This document shows positions 36,847 through 46,266 of a DNA stretch of 64,000 nucleotides, piece after piece. Source of the stretch: Marinobacterium lutimaris (GTDB lineage: Bacteria > Pseudomonadota > Gammaproteobacteria > Pseudomonadales > Balneatricaceae); assembly GCF_900108065.1 (NCBI RefSeq), contig NZ_FNVQ01000001.1, positions 496,001 to 560,000 of the forward strand. The letters run 5' to 3'. Every line of letters begins with the position of its first letter. The stretch's first letter is position 1. Position numbers and translations under genes: made by a program. A model generated the notes under the pieces. That model had not been told where the DNA came from. It was given only the letters and a program-made list of their open reading frames with translations, and did no database searches.

Positions 36847-37653
36847 ATGTCGCGACATGGGCGTCAAAGAGTCTCGATACAGGGGTTGCTGCTCGACCTC
36901 GATGGCGTGCTCTATAGTGACGACAGGCTGATTGAGGGTGCTGTGGCCAGCATCGACTGGCTGCAGTCCCACGCAGTACCTTTTCGCTATATCACCAATA
37001 CCTCCACCAAAACCCCTCAAGAGCTGCAGAAACGGCTCAGGAGTCTGGGGCTGCCTGCCACATCAGAAAATATCTTCAGCGCCGTGCAGGCCACCGAGGA
37101 GTGGCTGAGACGAGAGGGAATAAAGCGTATTGCGCCGCTTGTAAGGGCTTCGGTCGAGAAGATGCTCGCAGGCGATTTCGAGATCGACAGGTTAAGGCCC
37201 GAGGCGGTGGTTATCGGCGATATTGGAGAGGCCTGGGATTACTCGCTGTTGCAGCAGGCGTTTCAGTGGCTGGTGGATGGCGCCAGGCTCGTATGTGTTC
37301 ACCGAAACCGCTACAGCCGGGTTGGCGATACGCTGTCCCTGGATATAGGTGCTTTCGTGGTGGCGCTGGAGTATGCGGCGCAGGCAGAAGCCGCTGTCGT
37401 CGGTAAGCCCTCCGCCGCGTTTTTTCATGCGGCTTGTGCCAGTTTTTCGCTGCCGCCGGAGCAGGTAGCGGTAGTAGGAGATGATATCGATGCGGATGTG
37501 GGCGGAGGACGGGCAGCGGGCTGTCTCGGTATCCTGGTCGAAACCGGGAAATTCAGGTCAGACCTGGTCGCACGCAGTGGTATCCGGCCCGATTTTCAGA
37601 TCGCTTCCATCGCCGACCTGCCGGAGCTGTTGTCAGGCGCTTCCGGCAGGTAA
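36847..37653 (+). CDS. HAD superfamily phosphatase, subfamily IIA (HDHD2/LHPP-like)
   Basis: 268 residues. Motif I is LLLDLDGVLYSDD, motif II TNTSTKTPQEL, motif III region GKPSAAFFHAA, and motif IV VGDDIDADVGGG. The arrangement fits the NagD/PGP/LHPP type with a C2 cap. The substrate cannot be read from the sequence. It follows the CDGSH gene with no gap and probably shares its transcript. Confidence 0.88.
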   Translation: MSRHGRQRVSIQGLLLDLDGVLYSDDRLIEGAVASIDWLQSHAVPFRYITNTSTKTPQELQKRLRSLGLPATSENIFSAVQATEEWLRREGIKRIAPLVRASVEKMLAGDFEIDRLRPEAVVIGDIGEAWDYSLLQQAFQWLVDGARLVCVHRNRYSRVGDTLSLDIGAFVVALEYAAQAEAAVVGKPSAAFFHAACASFSLPPEQVAVVGDDIDADVGGGRAAGCLGILVETGKFRSDLVARSGIRPDFQIASIADLPELLSGASGR

Positions 37654-37677
37654 CGGCGATATCAGTGGGTCTGAAGA

Positions 37678-37866
37678 CTAGCTGCTTTTCTTGGTGCAGA
37701 CGCCGATCAGGCTGTACAGCGGGCAGAAGCTGAACAGACCCGTGGCGAGGGGTATTACGCCTATCCATCCCCAGACCGGCAGGGCACCGGTGAGCGTCGC
37801 AGCAATCAGCGCAATGCCCACAATGATTCGTAAAATGCGATCGATTCCACCTACGTTAGCTTTCAT
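37678..37866 (-). CDS. DUF2892 (YgaP-type) small membrane protein
   Basis: 62 residues: MKANVGGIDRILRIIVG, then two hydrophobic helices, then CPLYSLIGVCT. This is the DUF2892 membrane module found alone or attached to rhodanese domains (YgaP). Its role is unknown. aggagatacggat precedes the ATG. It lies downstream of the Crp/Fnr gene on the same strand with a palindrome between them. Confidence 0.88.
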   Translation of the reverse strand: MKANVGGIDRILRIIVGIALIAATLTGALPVWGWIGVIPLATGLFSFCPLYSLIGVCTKKSS

Positions 37867-37922
37867 ATCCGTATCTCCTGTATTAGATCACTCTGCTTTA
37901 ATTGTAGGCGCTTGTTATCGAA

Positions 37923-37948
37923 AGCTTCAGTGACTTAATCACAAAGCT
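37923..37948. promoter_or_regulatory. Palindrome before the DUF2892 gene, possible Crp/Fnr-family site
   Basis: agcttcaGTGActtaaTCACaaagct: the inner GTGA-N5-TCAC half-sites resemble Crp/Fnr-family operators, and the flanks agctt/aagct extend the symmetry. It lies just upstream of the DUF2892 gene. Confidence 0.35.
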
Positions 37949-37962
37949 GATCATAAAAGAGG

Positions 37963-38613
37963 TCAGAGATCAGAAAGCTCTGCCAGAGCCTTGGTGTTGA
38001 TTAGTTCGATACTGCCGCGTCCCAGTTTTACCCAGCCCTGTCGTTCAAACTCTTTCAGAGTGCGGCTGATAACCTCTCGTGCGGTGCCAAGTTCGCTGGC
38101 GAGCTGCTGATGGGTGGTTTGAAGATAGGCGTTGTCTGCCTTCAGCAGGCGGGAAGCCAGGCGACAGTCCAGTCGGCCAAAGGAGATCGCATCGATCAGC
38201 ATCAGCAGTTCGGTCAGTCGTTGGCCGTAGCCGTTAAAGACGAAATTACGCAGCTGCTTGCTATCATCGAGCGCCCGCTCAAACGCCGCTGCCGGGATCG
38301 CTACGGCATGCACCGTTGTCTCGGTAAACGCTTCCGCCTGGTAGGAACTGTTGCCAAGCAGACAAGCAGTGGTGAGGATGCAGGATTGGCCTGACTCAAC
38401 GCGATACAAAACAATTTCCCGTCCCGAGTCAGACAGCTTCTGCACGCGTACCGAGCCCTCCAGTACCAGCAGGAACTGGTTGCAGGTATCGCCGCTATGG
38501 AAAACGGGTTGATGGGCAGGCAGGGTCAACTCGCGAGCCTGGTCACAGGCATTACGCCATCCCGGTGTATCGATATTTTGTAGCGCAGGAAAGTGTTCTA
38601 GCCAGGTCTGCAT
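37963..38613 (-). CDS. Crp/Fnr family transcription regulator
   Basis: 216 residues: an N-terminal cyclic-nucleotide-binding-type barrel (HQPVFHSGDTCNQFLLVLEGSVRV...GREIVLYRVESGQSC) and a C-terminal winged helix (QTTHQQLASELGTAREVISRTLKEFERQGWV). It lacks the N-terminal Cys cluster of FNR, so oxygen sensing by [4Fe-4S] is unlikely. The effector is unknown. It probably controls the DUF2892 gene directly downstream. Confidence 0.92.
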   Translation of the reverse strand: MQTWLEHFPALQNIDTPGWRNACDQARELTLPAHQPVFHSGDTCNQFLLVLEGSVRVQKLSDSGREIVLYRVESGQSCILTTACLLGNSSYQAEAFTETTVHAVAIPAAAFERALDDSKQLRNFVFNGYGQRLTELLMLIDAISFGRLDCRLASRLLKADNAYLQTTHQQLASELGTAREVISRTLKEFERQGWVKLGRGSIELINTKALAELSDL

Positions 38614-38996
38614 CGCATATCGCTCGTCAGCTGTTTAGTCGAGTCTAGCGATAACTGCAGAGCTGAGGTAGCGCCTGGTGTCTAACGCCTGTGTTTACCA
38701 AGGCGGCGGAGCCTTCAATGATCGATGCGGCGGGAATTAAGGACGCGCCGGAACCAAGGAAGCGTCAGAACTCATAACACGCCAGAGCTCATGATACGCC
38801 AGAGCAAGGATAGTTAGTCACGGTAAAAAGCTCGGCGAATGATCGGTTGTGGAGTTAAAATGGGCTGGGTATACATAGGTCCCTTGTTCTTTTTATGGGG
38901 ATCGTGTTTTATTCAAGCGTGACAGCTTTGACTGAAACCACGCTTTCATCAAAGACAAGCTTTCACCGAAGACAGTCAACCGCAAGGAGATGCGCG
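38614..38996. other. 383-bp gap with a degenerate 17-18 bp tandem repeat
   Basis: No convincing gene. About four degenerate units of 15-18 bases lie at 38743-38810 (acgccagagctcatga-like, for example 38779-38795 and 38796-38810). A possible promoter for the small gene at 38997 lies within, but no strong -35/-10 pair stands out. Confidence 0.5.
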
Positions 38997-39197
38997 ATGA
39001 TCGGTAAAGAACTCGAGTCAAACAGGAGGGCACCTGCTTTTGGGTCGAAATTTTCAACTGGACTCACCAAACGAGAATACATAGCCACTCAGGTGCTGAG
39101 TAGCTTCGTTGCCAGCAATGGCCACATTGACAGCGATTCAGCGGCAGAAAAGGCAGTGGAATATGCCGAAGCGCTGCTGCGTACGCTGAGTAAATAG
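38997..39197 (+). CDS. Small orphan protein, 66 residues
   Basis: MIGKELESNRRAPAFGSKF, then STGLTKREYIATQVLSSFVA, then an Ala/Glu-rich helix ending EALLRTLSK. A strong aaggag site sits 7 bases before the ATG at 38997 and a good terminator follows, so it is probably expressed. The TKREYIA...ADALL-like pattern resembles small proteins often seen in prophages, but no phage genes are near. Function unknown. The frame is open 34 codons upstream without a good start. Confidence 0.7.
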   Translation: MIGKELESNRRAPAFGSKFSTGLTKREYIATQVLSSFVASNGHIDSDSAAEKAVEYAEALLRTLSK

Positions 39198-39228
39198 CAG
39201 GCTCTATGCGTGAAGCTGGTCCCTATTT

Positions 39229-39251
39229 AAACCGCCTCCGGGCGGTTTTTT
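39229..39251 (+). terminator. Terminator after the 66-residue gene
   Basis: Stem aaaccgcc / ggcggttt with a tccg loop, then TTTTTT. Confidence 0.85.
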
Positions 39252-39558
39252 AGTGTCTGGTGCTGCAGATAGTGCCTTCCGGCTAAATCCCTCTTCCAAG
39301 CATCAGCGAGTCGTATTTTGAGTAATGGCGAAAACCGCCTGCCCCAGATCGAAAAAACGTTGGTGTCTTACGGGGAGTGTCAGTACATTTTCGGGCGCAT
39401 GAACATCAATCCAAGCTTGGCTATCTTTAATTCGGTAGGAGGTTACCCCTATGTCATCTCCGATCCAGTAGCGACTGACCTTTATCCGCGCGATAGCTTG
39501 AGCCCCATCTGCGGGTCCGTGTGCTTTTAGCTTTTTAGCAGGGTTCTCTTGGATAGTC
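39252..39558. other. 307-bp gap without a convincing gene
   Basis: A 70-codon TTG-started frame (39318-39530) has no Shine-Dalgarno site. A strong taggagg at about 39437-39443 is followed by ATG at 39451, but that frame ends after six codons (MSSPIQ). This may be a decayed gene or a leader peptide. Confidence 0.4.
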
Positions 39559-39960
39559 CTATTCGATCTTGAAGATTTCTACCTTGGCTACCTTCTTGCC
39601 CTCTGCCTTACCTCGATGGTTATGGAACGGGCGTCGAAAAACGAAGTCCGTAAGGGTGTTTTCTTCCACGACAGCATATGGAATCTTTGCCCTTTTAAAG
39701 GTGGCCACCCCGGCTTTCACTGCTGCCTCTCGGTCGTTGAATAGCTGATCGTCCTTATAAAGGTTTCCACTCTGACGGTAGACTCGAACAAGATACTGGC
39801 CAGGCTTGGCAAGTTCATAAATACCCGAAAGGGTATCGAGCTCGACAACAGACAAATCATCCGGATCTGCAAGCTTCTGTTGCTGATTCATAATGGCAAG
39901 TGCTGAGGCTATAACGACCACAGCCATGCCAAAGTAAGCTATGAGATCCAGAGTTTCCAT
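39559..39960 (-). CDS. Unrecognised membrane-anchored protein
   Basis: 133 residues. An N-terminal membrane segment (LIAYFGMAVVVIASALAIM) is followed by a soluble part with GQYLVRVYRQSGNLYKDDQLF and a basic C-terminal tail (HNHRGKAEGKKVAKVEIF). There is no family I recognise. I chose the ATG at 39960 because aggag precedes it; the frame extends 16 codons upstream without a site. It stands alone upstream of no obvious partner. Confidence 0.65.
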   Translation of the reverse strand: METLDLIAYFGMAVVVIASALAIMNQQQKLADPDDLSVVELDTLSGIYELAKPGQYLVRVYRQSGNLYKDDQLFNDREAAVKAGVATFKRAKIPYAVVEENTLTDFVFRRPFHNHRGKAEGKKVAKVEIFKIE

Positions 39961-40179
39961 TAGCACTCCTAGCTGAAAAGACCGGCGTCCTCTAAGGTTG
40001 CCGCCCATTCAGTCACATCGGGCGCTTATAGACAACGCTGCGGGAGAGTTTAGGCCGGGTCTGTGATGCAAATCACTGATCAGAAAAGCTGAAGTCCAAA
40101 TCGAATACCTAACTCGTAATGAGGTGTTCTACTGTCAGACTCGTTAGCAATATACAGTACTGCTTGCATCTCAAGACGC

Positions 40180-40218
40180 AAAAAAGCCGCGTCACCCTGG
40201 GGAGGTAATGACGCGGCT
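40180..40218 (-). terminator. Terminator after aceA
   Basis: 10-bp stem agccgcgtca / tgacgcggct around a 14-base loop. In the reverse sense it is followed by TTTTTT, 80 bases past the aceA stop. Confidence 0.8.
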
Positions 40219-40298
40219 ATCAAGGTATTTCGGGACCTCAGCGGGACACGAAATGTATAGCGTTTGTAACTATCGGATTAATGGCGTTTTAATTGCCA

Positions 40299-41897
40299 TC
40301 AACCGAACTGGTTCATGGTGTTGTCTTTACCGGAAGCCTTCAGGGCGGCGTCGCCGGAGAAGTATTCCTTGTGGTCGTCACCCATATCGGAGCCGGCCAT
40401 GTTCTGGTGCTTGACGCAGGCGATGCTCTGACGGATCTCCTTGCGCTGTACGTTAGCTACGTAGCCCAGCATGCCTGCTTCACCGAAGTACTCTTTCGCC
40501 AGGTTGTCGGTAGACAGGGCGGCGGTGTGGTAAGTCGGCAGCGTGATCAGGTGGTGGAAGATACCGGCTTCGCGGGACGCATCGCGCTGGAAGGTGCGGA
40601 TCTTCTCATCGGCTGCAATCGCCAGTTCGGTGTCGTCGTACTCAACGCTCATCAGGCTGGCGCGGTCGTAAGCGGAGACGTCCTGACCGGCTTCGACCAT
40701 GGCATCGAATACCTGCTGGCGGAAGTTCAGCGTCCAGTTGAAGGACGGGCTGTTGTTGTAAACCAGCTTGGCATTCGGGATCACTTCACGGATGCGGTTT
40801 ACCATGCCACCGATCTGGCCAACGTGCGGCTTCTCGGTTTCAATCCAAAGCAGGTCGGCGCCGTTCTGCAGAGAGGTGATGCAGTCCAGTACGCAGCGGT
40901 CTTCACCTGAGCCTTTTTTGAACTGGAACAGGCCGGATGCGAGGCGCTTCGGACGCAGCAGCTTACCGTTGGCCTTAACCACCACATCACCGTTGGCGAT
41001 GTCATCGGCGCTTTCCACGTAATCACCGTCGAGGAAGGCGTTGTACTGGTCGCCCAGGTCACCCGGCTCGTTGGTCACAGCGATCTGTTTGGTCAGGCCA
41101 GCACCCAGGGAGTCGGTACGGGCAACGATAACACCGTCGTCTACACCCAGCTCCAGGAAGGCGTAGCGAACCGCGCGGATCTTGGCGAGGAAGTCGGCGT
41201 GGGGAACGGTAACCTTGCCGTCCTGGTGACCACACTGCTTCTCGTCGGATACCTGGTTTTCGATCTGGATAGCGCAGGCGCCAGCTTCGATCATCTTCTT
41301 GGCGAGCAGGTAGGTTGCTTCTTCGTTACCGAAGCCGGCGTCGATGTCTGCAATGATCGGCACAACATGGGTCTGGAAGTTGTCGATCTTGGCCTGTACT
41401 TCTGCTTCTGCGGCGGCGTCGCCAGCTTCGCGAGCGGCGTCCAGGGCGCGGAACAGGCCGCCCATTTCGCGGGCGTCAGCCTGGCGCAGGAAGGTGTAAA
41501 GCTCTTCGATCAGTGCCGGTACAGAGGTTTTCTCGTGCATGGACTGGTCAGGCAGCGGACCGAATTCAGAGCGCAATGCGGCGATCATCCAGCCGGACAG
41601 GTAGAGGTAACTCTTCTTGGTGGTACCGAAATGCTTCTTGATGGAGATCAGCTTCTGCTGACCGATAAAGCCGTGCCAGCAGCCCAGAGACTGAGTGTAC
41701 TGAGAGGAGTCTGCGTCGTATTCAGCCATATCCTGGCGCATGATTTTGGCGGTGTAGCGCGCAATATCCAGACCTGTTTTAAAACGGTTCTGTACTTTCA
41801 TGCGGGCCGCAAATTCCGGGTTGATACCTTCCCAGGGGGCACCGTTTACTGCTTTCAGGCTGGCTACTGCGTCAATTGCTTTTTTGTAATCTGACAT
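40299..41897 (-). CDS. aceA: Isocitrate lyase (long, ~530-residue type)
   Basis: Splits isocitrate into glyoxylate and succinate, the first step of the glyoxylate shunt. The catalytic Cys motif reads EKQCGHQDGK in place of the E. coli KKCGH, as in the longer isocitrate lyases of Pseudomonas-like bacteria. I chose the ATG at 41897 (532 residues, MSDYKKAID) with gaggaaaag in front; the frame upstream is not conserved-looking. The upstream region is rich in palindromes. The competing enzyme acnB is at 16483-19080. Confidence 0.96.
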   Translation of the reverse strand: MSDYKKAIDAVASLKAVNGAPWEGINPEFAARMKVQNRFKTGLDIARYTAKIMRQDMAEYDADSSQYTQSLGCWHGFIGQQKLISIKKHFGTTKKSYLYLSGWMIAALRSEFGPLPDQSMHEKTSVPALIEELYTFLRQADAREMGGLFRALDAAREAGDAAAEAEVQAKIDNFQTHVVPIIADIDAGFGNEEATYLLAKKMIEAGACAIQIENQVSDEKQCGHQDGKVTVPHADFLAKIRAVRYAFLELGVDDGVIVARTDSLGAGLTKQIAVTNEPGDLGDQYNAFLDGDYVESADDIANGDVVVKANGKLLRPKRLASGLFQFKKGSGEDRCVLDCITSLQNGADLLWIETEKPHVGQIGGMVNRIREVIPNAKLVYNNSPSFNWTLNFRQQVFDAMVEAGQDVSAYDRASLMSVEYDDTELAIAADEKIRTFQRDASREAGIFHHLITLPTYHTAALSTDNLAKEYFGEAGMLGYVANVQRKEIRQSIACVKHQNMAGSDMGDDHKEYFSGDAALKASGKDNTMNQFG

Positions 41898-42105
41898 GAC
41901 TTTTCCTCGACAGTTTTCCTGTTGTTTGGAACAAGAGTTTGGAGCAAGTAGTTGGAGCAAAAAATCTTTAGTTATTGACTGCGCTCTGTTGGGGTGGCGC
42001 GTTGTCATGGCCCGAATAATGTGACCTTGGAGAAGGGGTGTCAAAGCGCTTTTGTGCACAGCAGCAAAGTGTGTACAAGGACTACAAACGGATCGTCGCG
42101 GGAGG

Positions 42106-42120
42106 TGTAGTAATACTACC
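42106..42120. promoter_or_regulatory. TGTAGT-N3-ACTAC operator-like dyad upstream of aceA
   Basis: TGTAGT-aat-ACTACC. It resembles the TGTAGT/ACTACA half-sites reported for the RpiR-family regulator RccR, which controls glyoxylate-shunt genes in Pseudomonas. I recall the motif but could not check the exact spacing. Confidence 0.5.
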
Positions 42121-42285
42121 CCGATAAAATCCTGCTGCAGCGCAAAATGGCCAGTTTTAACAGGGGGTTGGGGCTCTATTTCTTTGGTAGTAAATACTTT
42201 GGTCGAGGCCAAAAAATCGGTAATTTACATAAACATAAAAGAATAAAAATAGACTTTTAAATTCATTTAAAGTCTAAAAAAATCT

Positions 42286-42304
42286 GACTACAAAATTTGT
42301 AGTC
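42286..42304. promoter_or_regulatory. Perfect palindrome gactacaaa-a-tttgtagtc upstream of aceA
   Basis: 9-bp arms with a one-base centre. The arms use the same actaca/tgtagt bases as the dyad at 42106-42120 but in the opposite order. It is a likely protein-binding site, of a transcription factor unknown to me. Confidence 0.5.
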
Positions 42305-42438
42305 GCTTGCTTTTTTGTCGTTGTTTTGAGGCGGGCTTTGACGAAAGTCGAAGATTTGAAGGTGAGTGGGCTGGCTGAAAATGTGGAGGGGCGGGAGGAT
42401 AACCGGTCGAATTGCCTCCGACCGGTTATATGAAGGGG

Positions 42439-43608
42439 TTATTCTTCGCTCAGGTAGATACTGCCTGTCTGAATCAGGGCGCAGAGCAGCTTGGATTGAG
42501 CATCGGTGATAGCATCAGCGCTGAATGCCAGGCTGCGTTGCTCGCCGCAAAGCTGTTCAGCCAGTGCGAGAGTGTCGCCGTCAACCGGATAGCTGCTGCC
42601 TTCTGCAAAGAGTCTGCCGCTGGATGGGGTTTCTGCGTTACGGACAAAAGCGAATCGTGCTCCCTCGTTACGACGCAGCAGGTAACCCTCTTCAAGGCAT
42701 TCGGCAAGCTCTGCAGGGTTAAGTGTTTCACCCTCTTCTTTAAGCTCCGGGTACTTGGGGTCGGTCATATATTCACCGAACCAGCGGCTCAGCTGCTCGC
42801 GGTCCTGAAGATAGCTTTGCAGTGTCTCGGCCACGCGGTCCAGGGCGGCGGGCGTAATCTCTCCGGGGTTGGTCTGGAGCGCGAGGTCCTTGTCGCTGTA
42901 GCGGATTTCGCGGCCCAGTTGTTCACCGATAAAGTCGCTGAAACTGCGCAGGATCTCGTTATGGGCCGGGGCGCGGAAACCGATGGAGTAGGTCATGCAG
43001 CCATCGCCCAGGGCATAGCCGTTATGCGCCACCTGAGGCGGCAGATAAAGCATGTCGCCGGGTTGCAGATCGAAAGTCTCTTCAGCGACCCATTCGGGCA
43101 GGATCATGACCGGGGCGTCTTCACGGCGCGGCGAGCTTTCATCGCAGATCGCGCCGATCTCCCAGCGTCGTACGCCCTCGGCCTGCAGCAGAAATACGTC
43201 GTAATTGTCGTAATGGGGGCCGACGCCACCCTGATCTGCGGCATAGCTGATCATCAGGTCGTCGACACGCCAGTTAGGGATAAAGCTGAAACGCTGCATC
43301 AGGTCGGCGGCTTCGGGTGACCAGTGGTCCACGGCCTGTACCAGCAGAGTCCAGTGGCTTTCCGGCAGGTTGGCGAAGCGCTCCTCAGGGAAGGGGCCGT
43401 GCTCCAGTGACCAGCTGTCCTCTTGGGCATTGAACTGCACCAGGCGGGATTCCACCTCCTCTTCGCAGGCAAGGCCAGCCAGTTCGTCGGCGCTGACCGG
43501 TGGTTCAAAATCGGCAATTGCCTGGCGGATTAGCAGTGGCTTTTTCTGCCAGTATTCGGCAAGAAACTGTTCGGCGGAAAGTTCGCCGAGGGGATATTGG
43601 TCGATCAC
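42439..43608 (-). CDS. roxA: Ribosomal protein uL16 3-hydroxylase (cupin, YcfD/RoxA)
   Basis: 389-residue Fe(II)/2-oxoglutarate JmjC-type oxygenase that hydroxylates an Arg of uL16 in E. coli. The metal site HxD is in GVGPHYDNYDVFLLQ, and the distal His in PQVAHNGYAL. The N-terminal motif FLAEYWQKKPLLIRQA is typical. Its ATG overlaps the stop of the small gene upstream as ATGA, so the two are coupled. Confidence 0.93.
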   Translation of the reverse strand: MIDQYPLGELSAEQFLAEYWQKKPLLIRQAIADFEPPVSADELAGLACEEEVESRLVQFNAQEDSWSLEHGPFPEERFANLPESHWTLLVQAVDHWSPEAADLMQRFSFIPNWRVDDLMISYAADQGGVGPHYDNYDVFLLQAEGVRRWEIGAICDESSPRREDAPVMILPEWVAEETFDLQPGDMLYLPPQVAHNGYALGDGCMTYSIGFRAPAHNEILRSFSDFIGEQLGREIRYSDKDLALQTNPGEITPAALDRVAETLQSYLQDREQLSRWFGEYMTDPKYPELKEEGETLNPAELAECLEEGYLLRRNEGARFAFVRNAETPSSGRLFAEGSSYPVDGDTLALAEQLCGEQRSLAFSADAITDAQSKLLCALIQTGSIYLSEE

Positions 43609-43856
43609 TTGCTGAGAAGCTCCTGAAGTTCGTTTGCGGCCAGTTCCAGCTCTTCCATCACCTTGCGGGTGTCACGGGCTGACAGTGCGGCCGTTCTGTT
43701 GTTACCGACCTTACGCAGACAGCTGCTGATCTGGTCGGCGCAGCGCTGTATGCCTGTCAGGTTGTACTGCAGCTGTTCCATGCTGCCGGCGGTATTTGCC
43801 AGGGCTTTGTGAAGTTCGTCGGCCTGGCGCACCAGTTGGTGAAGGCTTTGGCTCAT
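43605..43856 (-). CDS. Small helical protein upstream of roxA
   Basis: 83 residues, almost entirely predicted helix and probable coiled coil (MSQSLHQLVRQADELHKALAN...EELELAANELQELLSK), with two Cys. There is no known domain. gggagag precedes the ATG, and the stop overlaps the roxA ATG by four bases, which supports it as a real gene. Function unknown. Confidence 0.7.
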   Translation of the reverse strand: MSQSLHQLVRQADELHKALANTAGSMEQLQYNLTGIQRCADQISSCLRKVGNNRTAALSARDTRKVMEELELAANELQELLSK

Positions 43857-43946
43857 AGGGCTCTCCCATCGCTAAGGCTGGGTAATTGGTTTTACCCGTT
43901 AGCGTTTAACTTTAGCAGCCGGAAAGAGCCGTTGTAGCGTTGTAGA

Positions 43947-44675
43947 TCAGTCTTTGCTGAGCCGTTCTGCGGTTTCTTCCACCGAATTTAGAATACCGCG
44001 CAGCATGCCCAGCTCGGTTTTTTCCGGGCGGGAACGATTGAAGTAGCGACGCAGTTTGTCCATCACCCGGCCTTCGTGCTGGGGAATAATAAAGTTGGTC
44101 AGGCGCAGCACCTTTTCCAGGTGCTCATAAAATAGCACCATCTCCTGCTGGCGCGGGTAGGGTGCGGGTTCGCTGGCCTTGGTTGCGCTCTTCTTCTCTG
44201 CACGGCGCAGTTCATAGCACACCAGCTGGATAGCCTGGGCCACGTTCAGCACCGGGTACTCCTCGTTTGCGTCGATGTAGAGGTGGCGGTTGCACAGCAG
44301 CATCTCGGCGTTGTTCAGCCCCATGGTTTCGCGGCCGAACAGAATCGCGATTTCACCAGAGTCTGATTCCTGAATCACCTGACTAGCGGCGCTTTCCAGG
44401 TCCATCAACGGCAGGTCGTAGCTGCGCTCCCGGGCGCTGGTGCCGATCACCAGCTGGCAGTCGGCGATCGCTGCTTCAACGCTGTCGACGACCACTGCGT
44501 TGTCGAGCAGATCCTTGGCGCCGGCGGCGCGGGATTCAGCCTCTTCATGCGGAAACAGACGAGGTTTGACCAGGTAGAGCTGGCTCAGACCCATATTCTT
44601 CAGGGCTCTGGCCGCTGCGCCGATATTGCCGGGGTGGAAGGTTTCAACCAGTACGATTCGGATATTGCTCAGCAT
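43947..44675 (-). CDS. trmJ: tRNA (cytidine/uridine-2'-O-)-methyltransferase TrmJ
   Basis: SPOUT-class enzyme that 2'-O-methylates position 32 of the tRNA anticodon loop. 242 residues. SAM and knot motifs: HPGNIGAAARALKNMG, LFGRETMGLNN and PVLNVAQAIQLVCYE. It reads away from purB's terminator. Confidence 0.94.
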   Translation of the reverse strand: MLSNIRIVLVETFHPGNIGAAARALKNMGLSQLYLVKPRLFPHEEAESRAAGAKDLLDNAVVVDSVEAAIADCQLVIGTSARERSYDLPLMDLESAASQVIQESDSGEIAILFGRETMGLNNAEMLLCNRHLYIDANEEYPVLNVAQAIQLVCYELRRAEKKSATKASEPAPYPRQQEMVLFYEHLEKVLRLTNFIIPQHEGRVMDKLRRYFNRSRPEKTELGMLRGILNSVEETAERLSKD

Positions 44676-44745
44676 GATGATGGGTCTGTTGAAATTGTTT
44701 TTAGCCCTGTTGGGCGGTGGGTTTCGGCTGCGGAGCCCTGAACGT

Positions 44746-44775
44746 AAAAGAGCCGGCTATCGGGCCGGCTCTTTT
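44746..44775 (-). terminator. Terminator after purB
   Basis: 12-bp perfect stem aaaagagccggc / gccggctctttt with a 6-base loop, 19 bases past the purB stop. Confidence 0.85.
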
Positions 44776-44793
44776 GCTTGGCGGTAGCAGGGA

Positions 44794-46266
<1,473 letters not shown>

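Larger units (their letters stand above)
41898..42438. other. 541-bp regulatory region upstream of aceA
   Basis: No gene is visible. The stretch 42180-42310 is very AT-rich. It holds several dyads with actaca/tgtagt half-sites (listed separately), and an imperfect palindrome agacttttaaattcatttaaagtct at 42251-42275. It also contains the end spacer after roxA. Confidence 0.6.

Noticed and set aside
39318-39530. 70-codon TTG-started frame
   Set aside because: No ribosome site and no known family; listed only as part of an unexplained gap.
40299-42212. Open frame extending isocitrate lyase by 105 codons upstream
   Set aside because: The added part is not conserved-looking and crosses the regulatory palindromes; the ATG at 41897 has a good ribosome site and gives the family length.
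42412-43320. 302-codon forward frame over roxA
   Set aside because: Antisense to a clear cupin oxygenase, with no recognisable protein.
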